From positions 1 to 10,972 of the forward strand of contig CAIMMA010000252.1 in NCBI GenBank assembly GCA_903842475.1: a DNA stretch of 10,972 bases, written 5' to 3'. The notes under the pieces were generated by a model that saw only the letters and a program-made list of their open reading frames with translations, had not been told where the DNA came from and ran no database searches. Below are positions 1-6,917 of the stretch, one piece after another. The translations under genes and the position numbers were made by a program. Within the stretch, counting starts at the first letter, position 1; the number at the start of each line of letters is the position of its first letter. The stretch comes from an uncultured bacterium (GTDB lineage Bacteria; Desulfobacterota; Desulfobulbia; Desulfobulbales; Desulfobulbaceae).

Positions 1-3000
1 ACCTCCACGCTCTTCCATGGCATGATAGGCATTGATGCAAAGGTTCATCAGAATTTGATGCACCTGGCTCGGATCGGCGAGAATGGATTTGGTGGCGGTA
101 TCGATCTGCTGCTTGATGGTGATGGTCGAAGGCAGGGAAGGCCGAAGGATCTTGATGGCTTCCTTGACAATAATAGCAGGTTGCAGTGCCACATCTTCGG
201 TGGCTGCCTGACGGCTGAAGGCAAGTATTTGCTTGACCAGGCTGGCGGCCCGACGGCTTGCCTCCGCCACCTTTTCCAGATAACCGACGGCGATGGAATC
301 GGACGGGATGGAATCAACAGCGATCTCGGTATAGCCGATAATCGCCCCGAGGATATTGTTGAAGTCGTGGGCGATACCGCCGGCCAGCGTGCCTATGGCC
401 TCCATCTTCTGCGCTTGGAGGAGTTGGCTGGTCAGGTTGAGTTTTTCCTCCTCGAACTTCATGTTGTCGATCACTTTCCAAACCGCATCCATCAACAGCG
501 AAATCTGGAGAATATCGGTTTCCGTGTAATTGGTTTCTTTGTTGGCCAGGCCGACCACGCTGACAATCCGTTGCCCCTTGAAGATCGGAATGGTCACGAA
601 TTTCAGAAGTTCCACGTGCCCTTGAGGGTAACCCTTCTTCAGGGGATGGGCGGATTGGAAATCGTTGATGATCAGCGCTCGCCGCTGTCGGACCGCCTCG
701 CCCCAGATGCCGGTCTTGTCTAATTCGTAACAGGTCTGCGGGTTAACCACAGCGCATGCGGGCAAGACATCCCTGGACCATGAGTTGAGGACCAACTCCT
801 GGCGTTCTTCATAATAATTATAAATATAACCGATTTTGCTCCCGGTCAGCTGCAGGGCTTGTTCCAGCACATAATCGAGAAACTCCTGGATGGTCTCAGC
901 GGGGTACTGGAGAATATCCACCAGTCTTCGCAAGCGCGATTCGTTGTGATGAATTTCCTCCTCGGCCTGCTTGTACTCGGTGATATCCAGGCAATGACCG
1001 ATATAGCCGATGAATTCGCCTTTACTGTCATAGCGCGGACATCCGTCATCGAGTATCCAGCGGTAGACACCATCGTGCCGGCGCATACGATACACCATGC
1101 TGAAGGCCACCCGACGATCAAACGCCTCCACATAAGTAGCCACACACCGCTGCATGTCCTCTGGATGCACACCTTCCGTCCAGCCGTTGCCCATTTCCTG
1201 TGCAAGGGTGCGTCCTGTAAATGCAAGCCAGATGGTGTTAAAATAGTCGCAAAGTTTATCTGTCCCGGATGTCCAGATCAAGGCCTGGCCGGAATTAGAT
1301 AAGGTTCTGAAATTTTGTTCGCTCTCACGCAGTGCCTCTTCGGCTTGCTTGCGCTCGGTGATATCGATGAAGGTACAGGCAAAGGTGTTCGGCATGGGCT
1401 GGAAGGCCGACACCTCAAAATGTTTTTGCAGATCAACCGAATAGTTCTCGAAATGGAACGGTTTACCGCCCAAGGCCACCTGGCCGTAGGTGGCGATCCA
1501 ATGAGGCTCGGTCCGGGGAAAAACCTCCAGTACCGTCCGGCCGATCAAATCGGTCGCCTTGAGCCCGGTCATCCGTTCAAAGGCAGGGTTGACGGCGAGA
1601 AAACGATAATCCACCGGGTTGCCCTCTGGGTTGCAGATAATTTCATGCAGGGCAAACCCATCGAGCATTTCTTGGAACAGGGTCTGGTAATTTTGTTCGG
1701 CCCGGCGATGGGCGGTGATATCACGGCTGAGGTTGAGGACCGATTGTACCTGGCGTTGACTGTCCCACTCAGGAATCAGCCGCCAGTTATGGGTCACCAT
1801 GCCCTGTTTTCCCGCAAAGGTAGATTCCCCCTCGCACGGCAGGCCGCTGGCAAAAACCCTCTCGATGGCCGCTTGCCAACAGCTGCACAAATCTTCCGGG
1901 AACCCCAGCTCCCGGTGCGTCTTACCAAGGAACTGCTCAGGCGATAACGCCACCACCTCGCCGATATTTTCCGAGACAAACAGATGCCGCCCCTCTCGGT
2001 CAAAACGCATGACCACGTCGGGCAGCCCTGCAACCAAGGTCCGGTGTTGGATCTCGCTTTTCCGCAGCGCGGCCTCGGCCTGCTGACGCTCCATTTCGCC
2101 GGCGGCCCGGACAGCCACCATGGCCAGCGTCTTTTCAGCCAACGGACGGTTGACGATCGAGGTTCGCCCGATGACAGCAATCAGGCCGATGGGCTGACCG
2201 GTATGGCTGAACAGGGTTATGCCGACATAGCTTTCGGCCTTGAGGTCCTGGAGCACCTGATCTTCAGGGAAAAATTGACAGACACCGGCGGGGTAGCAGC
2301 AGACGGCTTTTTCCACCACCTCGCCGCAGGGGGTATCCTTGAGCGCATAGGTGATATTGTCTTCAAAATGGCCGTCACACCATACCGCGACCGTTCGAGC
2401 CGTCAGCCCGTCCCCTTCCAGGTAATCGATACAGACGAAATCCATGCCGAGGCTCTGGGCCAGGAATTCGGCTAACTGGTTGAAAAATTGGCCATCAGCG
2501 GTCCCGACGCTGGTCTGGGCCAGAAAGGCTTGCACGGATTCAATGCGCTGACGCTCGGTGATATCGATGGCGAAACCGTCGATGACCGCCTGCCCGTCGT
2601 CCGGTCCGCTGGCAGCAGCTATCGGGGTCAGTTTCGCATTCATGGAAACCCAGATGGTGCCGCCCTTTCTTTTCTGGGTTTCGCATTCAAAATGCTGCAC
2701 GATCCCGTGGGTTCGCAACTGGGCGATGAAGTCCCGTCGCCGATTGGGATCGACGTAGTATTGTCGGGCGAGATCCTGGTAATCCCGGAGGACTTCCTCG
2801 GGGCTATCGCAGCCGAAAATCCTGACCATTTCGGCGTTGACCGCCAAAACCCGGCCATCCAGGGTGGTTCGGAAAATACCCAGAGGCGAGTTTTCAAAGA
2901 GATGTCGATATTTCGCTTCGCTTATCGTCAGAGCGGCCTGACTTTCCTTGAGTTGGCGGTCGAGCTTATGGCGATGCAGGGCCATCTCCAGGGTAGCCGC

Positions 3001-3336
3001 CAATTCTCGCTCCGGTACGGGTTTGATGAGATAGCCATAGGGCGCGGCGATCTTAGCCTGTTCCAGCAGGGGGTCATGGGAGAACCCGGTCAGAAAGACG
3101 ATGGGGAGGTCCGATGTCCGGCTGATGATTTCAGCGGCGGTGATGCCGTTCATGGTGCCCGCCAGCTCGATGTCCATCAGCACCAGGTCGACCTTTTCCT
3201 CGGCCAGGAAGGCCAGGGCGTCTTCCCCGGTGGCCATCGGCCCTCGCACGGTGTGGCCCTGGAGCGTCAGCATCCTTTCCAGGTTCATGGCCAGGATGGC
3301 GTCGTCTTCAACGATGAGGATGGTTGCGTTGCTCAT
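1..3336 (-). CDS. Soluble multi-sensor histidine kinase, REC-PAS-GAF-PAS3-GAF-HisKA-HATPase (3' end missing)
   Basis: The frame is open from an ATG at 3334-3336 to the left edge: 1112 codons with no stop. Domains in order (approximate residues): receiver 1-122, with acidic E10/D11/D12, phospho-acceptor D55, T83 and K105; PAS 136-260; GAF 265-418; three PAS domains at about 430-540, 545-660 and 672-788, each closing with a DIT(E/A) linker; a second GAF 800-960, of the family with a GIWGEAVRQ motif; HisKA around phospho-acceptor H990 in HDFNN; and the start of HATPase_c with N-box N1102. The ATP lid and G boxes lie beyond the window, where a C-terminal receiver could also follow. No signal peptide or membrane segment is seen, so it should be cytosolic. 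The receiver start overlaps the end of the upstream kinase gene by 29 nt. I infer that it integrates phosphotransfer to D55 with small-molecule or redox sensing by PAS/GAF; the ligands are unknown. Confidence 0.93.
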   Translation of the reverse strand, partial: MSNATILIVEDDAILAMNLERMLTLQGHTVRGPMATGEDALAFLAEEKVDLVLMDIELAGTMNGITAAEIISRTSDLPIVFLTGFSHDPLLEQAKIAAPYGYLIKPVPERELAATLEMALHRHKLDRQLKESQAALTISEAKYRHLFENSPLGIFRTTLDGRVLAVNAEMVRIFGCDSPEEVLRDYQDLARQYYVDPNRRRDFIAQLRTHGIVQHFECETQKRKGGTIWVSMNAKLTPIAAASGPDDGQAVIDGFAIDITERQRIESVQAFLAQTSVGTADGQFFNQLAEFLAQSLGMDFVCIDYLEGDGLTARTVAVWCDGHFEDNITYALKDTPCGEVVEKAVCCYPAGVCQFFPEDQVLQDLKAESYVGITLFSHTGQPIGLIAVIGRTSIVNRPLAEKTLAMVAVRAAGEMERQQAEAALRKSEIQHRTLVAGLPDVVMRFDREGRHLFVSENIGEVVALSPEQFLGKTHRELGFPEDLCSCWQAAIERVFASGLPCEGESTFAGKQGMVTHNWRLIPEWDSQRQVQSVLNLSRDITAHRRAEQNYQTLFQEMLDGFALHEIICNPEGNPVDYRFLAVNPAFERMTGLKATDLIGRTVLEVFPRTEPHWIATYGQVALGGKPFHFENYSVDLQKHFEVSAFQPMPNTFACTFIDITERKQAEEALRESEQNFRTLSNSGQALIWTSGTDKLCDYFNTIWLAFTGRTLAQEMGNGWTEGVHPEDMQRCVATYVEAFDRRVAFSMVYRMRRHDGVYRWILDDGCPRYDSKGEFIGYIGHCLDITEYKQAEEEIHHNESRLRRLVDILQYPAETIQEFLDYVLEQALQLTGSKIGYIYNYYEERQELVLNSWSRDVLPACAVVNPQTCYELDKTGIWGEAVRQRRALIINDFQSAHPLKKGYPQGHVELLKFVTIPIFKGQRIVSVVGLANKETNYTETDILQISLLMDAVWKVIDNMKFEEEKLNLTSQLLQAQKMEAIGTLAGGIAHDFNNILGAIIGYTEIAVDSIPSDSIAVGYLEKVAEASRRAASLVKQILAFSRQAATEDVALQPAIIVKEAIKILRPSLPSTITIKQQIDTATKSILADPSQVHQILMNLCINAYHAMEERGG

Positions 3337-5713
3337 AGGTTTTCATTCCATGATGAATCGAAAAAGTGAGAGTAAATCGAAGGCCACGGGTCTGGTCTAC
3401 CTGGTATCGGCCGCCCAGCTGGTGTTGGCCCAACATCCGAACCAGGGAAAGGCCTAGGGTTTTTGGGGTGTTCAAATCAAATCCCGGAGGAAGCCCCACC
3501 CCGTTATCCGCCACCGACAGGGTGAAACGGTTGTGATCTTGACGCATCGCAATCCAAAGGTGGGCGGCTTCATCGCTTGCCCCTGATCGTTTTTCGGGGA
3601 AGGCATACTTGAGCGTATTGGTGATGAGTTCATTGATGATCATCCCGCAGGGCACAGCCAGATCCAGCGGCAAGGCTACCCCATGCGCGTCGACCTCGCA
3701 GCGGACATCCGGTGAACCGTAGGAAGTGCGCAGGTGGGAGAGCAGGGATTGGATATAATCTTGAAAATCGATTTGGGATACGGACTCGGAGCGATAGAGT
3801 TTCTCGTGCACCAGGCTCATGGCTCGCACCCGGGAACTCAATTCGATTAGAATCGTCTGCGCATGGAGATCGTCCATGGCCTGCCGCTGAAGGTCAAAAA
3901 GCCCGATGATGGCGGCCATATTATTTTTGACCCGGTGGTGCACCTCGCGCAGCAGGATGTCTTTTTCAGCTAAAGAAGCCTGCAGGGCCGCTTCCGCCTG
4001 CTTGCGCTCGGTGATGTCGTGCAGGATGATGCTGGTTCGGGTATTGCCATTGTTGTCCAGAAAAACGGTTGAAGATAATTCGACCGGTATTTTTTCCCCA
4101 TCTTTCCGAACACAGGTGAGTTCAACATTTTTCAGCTGGCCATTTCGGGCGCGTTCTTCGAGCGCCAGCGCTAATCTGGGATCCGAGGTGTCCATTATCC
4201 CGCTTCGCCCGATCTGTATAATTTCCGCCTCTGTCCGCCCAAGCAGGCGGCACATGCTTTCATTTGCCGAAAAAATGTGCCCATCCGGAGCGGTGAGCAT
4301 CAGCCCGTCGGGGGATGCATTAAAGAGTGAGCGGTATCGATCTTCGCTTTCGCGCAGGGTCGCTTCCACTTGCTTGCGTTTGGAGATATTCCGAACAACC
4401 GCTAATACCTTAAGGTTCTTACCAATCTTTGATTTCCTTAAGGAAACTTCCACCCAGAAGATTTCCTTTGATTGTTTTTTTGCCAGCCACTCAAAGACTT
4501 GCGACCCCTCCCCAATACATTTCCTTAGGAACTTCCGGCCCTCTTTCAGGGTGAACGGCGGGATGCCAGCGCTTAAACCGCCGATATTTGCGGCAAGCAA
4601 CTCTTCCTTGCTGCCATAGCCGAATATTTTGAGGGAGGTATCGTTACTGTCGATGAGGGCGCCGGTATCGATGTCAAGCAGCAGGATGGCTTCCGAGGTC
4701 GAGTTGAAAATTTCGCGGAAGCGCTGCTCGCTCTCCTGCAACTCCTGGGTTTTCCGATTTACCACTCTTTTTAGGAAAAAGGTAAAGCCAGCGAAGACCA
4801 ATGCGAAAATTCCGGTGAGCAGAAGCGCATACCGCAGCCAGGGAGGAACCGTCCACAAGGAACCGGCGGAGGACATCCAGTAATTAAGACGTTGATAATA
4901 AAATGATTTCTTGTTTCTTTTCCAGCGGGAAAGATGTGCATCGATATGGCTCAACAGTTCATGCTGCGTCCCTTTCTTGCTGGCAAAATAAATGGAGAAA
5001 GGACTGAACATGATCGTGCTGGCGGCGAGATTGTACTCACCCGCATGCCGCAACCCGAAATGCTGGGGAGCCACTCCGGCCTCCACCTCCCCTTTCTGTA
5101 CCGCGGCAAAGACATCGCCATGGCTGGCATATTCAACAATCTGGCAAAGGACGTCCAATTGCTCCGCTGTTTTGATGAAATTACTGCCGCTGATATCCTT
5201 GCGCATGACACCGACGCGTTGCCCGGCGAGATCGGAGATATTTTTCGATCGCTCTTCCGGCCGGACAAACACCTGCCCCCAGAGTTCCGCCACCGATTCA
5301 TAGGTGTAATCCATGATCTCGCCGCGTTCCGGGGAATAGGCGACCGAGAGCATCAGATCGATCTCCTGGCGCTGCAAGCGCTCAAGCCCTTCGGCCCAAC
5401 TGCCAGCCACAAAGGCCACTTTCCAGTCCTCATCCCTGACAATCTCTCGGAGCAGGTCGGGGTTCAGCCCCTGAGCAACTCCTTTTTCATCGAGATAATT
5501 GAAAGGCGCAAAGGGAAATACCCCCACTCGGACAGTACCCTTCGGTCCTTTCTCCTCGGCATGCAGCAGCAGCGGGTGCAAACACAGCAATACGACCAGC
5601 GTGAGCCAGGCGAGCCTACAAATGGCCCCGACCAAGGGCATCCGCAACGGTTGCAGCACGTTCAGAAACGTTGACGAATTGTCAGGGGGGATTGGTATCA
5701 TTGGTTTCTTCAT
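3308..5713 (-). CDS. Membrane sensor kinase: periplasmic SBP_bac_3 - TM - PAS - PAS - HisKA_2 - HATPase
   Basis: This is an 801-residue protein from the chosen ATG at 5711-5713. A signal peptide with a hydrophobic core at about 34-50 ends near LLLHA-EE (52). Residues 58-280 form a type-3 periplasmic solute-binding domain (VRVGVFPFAPFNYLDEKG, then a SPER motif at 127-130). One transmembrane helix lies at 295-314, then PAS 1 (326-447) and PAS 2 (453-572). The transmitter is HisKA_2, with REVHHRVKNN at 589-598 and phospho-acceptor probably H592. HATPase_c has N-box N694, G1 DNGVG (736-740) and LGLSLV (753-758). The protein should sense a periplasmic solute and phosphorylate a separate receiver; it has none of its own. 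The best candidate partner is the overlapping downstream gene. The start is uncertain: ATGs at 5719, 5701 and later, or a TTG at 5779, are in frame and none has a strong Shine-Dalgarno. The frame upstream closes with a stop at 5798-5800. Confidence 0.92.
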   Translation of the reverse strand: MKKPMIPIPPDNSSTFLNVLQPLRMPLVGAICRLAWLTLVVLLCLHPLLLHAEEKGPKGTVRVGVFPFAPFNYLDEKGVAQGLNPDLLREIVRDEDWKVAFVAGSWAEGLERLQRQEIDLMLSVAYSPERGEIMDYTYESVAELWGQVFVRPEERSKNISDLAGQRVGVMRKDISGSNFIKTAEQLDVLCQIVEYASHGDVFAAVQKGEVEAGVAPQHFGLRHAGEYNLAASTIMFSPFSIYFASKKGTQHELLSHIDAHLSRWKRNKKSFYYQRLNYWMSSAGSLWTVPPWLRYALLLTGIFALVFAGFTFFLKRVVNRKTQELQESEQRFREIFNSTSEAILLLDIDTGALIDSNDTSLKIFGYGSKEELLAANIGGLSAGIPPFTLKEGRKFLRKCIGEGSQVFEWLAKKQSKEIFWVEVSLRKSKIGKNLKVLAVVRNISKRKQVEATLRESEDRYRSLFNASPDGLMLTAPDGHIFSANESMCRLLGRTEAEIIQIGRSGIMDTSDPRLALALEERARNGQLKNVELTCVRKDGEKIPVELSSTVFLDNNGNTRTSIILHDITERKQAEAALQASLAEKDILLREVHHRVKNNMAAIIGLFDLQRQAMDDLHAQTILIELSSRVRAMSLVHEKLYRSESVSQIDFQDYIQSLLSHLRTSYGSPDVRCEVDAHGVALPLDLAVPCGMIINELITNTLKYAFPEKRSGASDEAAHLWIAMRQDHNRFTLSVADNGVGLPPGFDLNTPKTLGLSLVRMLGQHQLGGRYQVDQTRGLRFTLTFSIHHGMKTYEQRNHPHR

Positions 5714-5848
5714 ATGCATTGCATAACAAATGGTCTTGATTTGTTCTGGATGCGGACAAGCTTCCGGAGCAATCGACAAGCAACGTGGGCGAACCGTTCA
5801 AGCCATCAGGATAATGTGATTTTTCGTATTCAATGTGTTTTCGCTACC
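5714..5848. other. Intergenic gap between J-domain gene and SBP kinase gene
   Basis: This gap is 135 bp if the kinase starts at 5713, and shorter if it starts at the in-frame ATG at 5719 or TTG at 5779. No hairpin with a T-run follows the J-domain stop codon (5849-5851). A TTGAAT on the minus strand lacks a well-spaced -10 partner, so no promoter is called. Read-through from the J-domain gene is plausible. Confidence 0.5.
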
Positions 5849-6721
5849 TTACCGGCTGCGGTGGTGCAAAACCTTGGCGTTATGTCGTTGAAACTCAAAG
5901 AGCAGGTCCTCTAATTCGGATTGATCGACAAGATTTTTCTCCAGGAGGATGACGCCAAATTTTTTCTGGAGGCGTTGCTGCTGGAAAATCAGCGCTCTTA
6001 CCTGCGCCTCGTTCAACAATCCCAACGCTTGTGCGGTCTGTCCAAACGAATGCAAGCCCCTTTTTTGCTGGAGAATAAGGGCGATCTCCTGCTGGCTCAA
6101 CATGCCGAAGCGATGCCCCAGTTCACCTAAGCGCGGCCGTTCGGCTCTCTGCCAGGTGAGGATTCGGGTAATGGTCCGCCAATTGGCCAGCCCGGAATAA
6201 TACAAAAAATGGCCAAAGAGCAGCCGCCGATGCGGAAGCGGTCCGCAATAGAGATTTTCGGTGGGGGAATATTCGGGGACTCCGCGGCCAGGATGAAGCC
6301 CATTGGCCGCCCCCCCGGTACGGCGAACATTCGGAGGCTGCGGAACCCCTTTGTCAGCGAAACGCTCTGTACCGTTTAGGGGCCTGCCGGACGGACGCAC
6401 TGTTGTCCCGGGAGGCGTGGCGGCCGCTGGGGGAGGAGCGCTGGTCGGCAACGGACGACCGTCTTCTTTGACTTTTAAATACCAGCACAGTTGCTCATAC
6501 GCCTTCCGTACCCTGTGGAAGTTTTCACTCCTCCCCGCACTGCTTAAAAGTTCGTTGCCGGTCATTCGGTCCGGGTGGGTTTCCAGTGCCCGTTTGCGGT
6601 AAGCGCCTTGCAGACCGCTGGGTTGCAGGTACTCCAGAAACTCCCGGGAGATGCTGACCTGTGAGCCAAAAAGAATCTCGCAAGATCGAAAAAGCTGTTG
6701 TTCCTCTGCGATTACATCCAT
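5849..6721 (-). CDS. J-domain protein with four C-terminal tandem repeats, function unknown
   Basis: This 290-residue protein has a J-like domain at about 25-82, with an intact HPD at 49-51 preceded by AYRKRALET and followed by a helix containing FHRVRKAYEQL. The HPD implies that it can stimulate an Hsp70 (DnaK) ATPase. It lacks the Gly/Phe region and zinc-finger CxxCxGxG motifs of true DnaJ, so it is a class C J protein whose client is set by the rest of the chain. Residues 88-160 are a Pro/Gly-rich linker of low complexity. Residues 169-283 form four repeats of 28-29 residues, resembling the small helical repeats at the N-terminus of type II secretion/pilus ATPases (GspE-N-like); that likeness is from memory of the pattern. 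There is no signal peptide, so it is cytosolic. The start is well fixed: an in-frame stop lies at 6734-6736, 12 nt before the ATG, and AAGGG lies 4 nt upstream. The neighbours on both sides are sensor kinases; no functional link is proven. Confidence 0.88.
   Translation of the reverse strand: MDVIAEEQQLFRSCEILFGSQVSISREFLEYLQPSGLQGAYRKRALETHPDRMTGNELLSSAGRSENFHRVRKAYEQLCWYLKVKEDGRPLPTSAPPPAAATPPGTTVRPSGRPLNGTERFADKGVPQPPNVRRTGGAANGLHPGRGVPEYSPTENLYCGPLPHRRLLFGHFLYYSGLANWRTITRILTWQRAERPRLGELGHRFGMLSQQEIALILQQKRGLHSFGQTAQALGLLNEAQVRALIFQQQRLQKKFGVILLEKNLVDQSELEDLLFEFQRHNAKVLHHRSR
5873..6217 (-). repeat. Four tandem 28-29-residue protein repeats inside the J-domain gene
   Basis: Residues 169-197, 198-225, 226-254 and 255-283 align without internal gaps. 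The pattern is [F/L]G, six variable residues, G or N, [L/M][A/L/V], a polar stretch, then a hydrophobic helix ending in Q/F-rich residues. Openings are FGHFLYYSGLAN, LGELGHRFGMLS, FGQTAQALGLLN and FGVILLEKNLVD. Each unit looks like a helix-turn-helix hairpin. The DNA copies have diverged, so this is an old protein repeat and not a recent DNA duplication. Confidence 0.7.
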
Positions 6722-6725
6722 CCGG

Positions 6726-6730
6726 CCCTT
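6726..6730 (-). promoter_or_regulatory. Ribosome binding site of the J-domain gene
   Basis: AAGGG on the minus strand lies 4 nt before the ATG at 6719-6721. The spacing is slightly short, but the in-frame TGA at 6734-6736 leaves no earlier start, so the site supports this ATG. Confidence 0.55.
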
Positions 6731-6748
6731 CGCTCACCCTTTAAAAAC

Positions 6749-6762
6749 AGCATTACAATGCT
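6749..6762. promoter_or_regulatory. 14-nt palindrome, possible operator upstream of the J-domain gene
   Basis: AGCATT-AC-AATGCT has two perfect 6-nt arms around a 2-nt centre, 27 nt upstream of the J-domain start codon. The centre is too short for an RNA hairpin loop, so if functional it would be a binding site for a dimeric protein. No second copy was noticed. A chance origin is quite possible. Confidence 0.25.
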
Positions 6763-6917
6763 CCCTGTATCCATCAGACGTACGAGTCACGGGGACAATC
6801 AATCAAGATTTGCAGAAAATCTCATGATGTCTGAACATTTTTCATACCGCATTCCCGAGCTAATCCCAAGTCGTTTGAATGCTTTCAGGCCAACGGAGGT
6901 GTTTACTTTTGCCGGCA

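Larger units (their letters stand above)
6722..6917. other. Intergenic gap between hybrid kinase and J-domain gene
   Basis: This 196-bp gap is more AT-rich than the genes. It holds the ribosome site and palindrome listed separately. An inverted repeat GCATTC/GAATGC (6849-6854 and 6877-6882) has a 22-nt loop and no T-run. I saw no convincing sigma-70 or sigma-54 promoter and no intrinsic terminator. Confidence 0.6.

Noticed and set aside
5720..5848. TTGAAT on the minus strand as the -35 of a promoter for the SBP kinase
   Set aside because: The nearest -10-like hexamer (TATCCT) is only 14 nt away and poor, and no alternative hexamer has 16-18 nt spacing.
6849..6882. Inverted repeat GCATTC/GAATGC downstream of the hybrid kinase as a terminator
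   Set aside because: The loop is 22 nt, the stem 6 bp, and no T-run follows on the minus strand.
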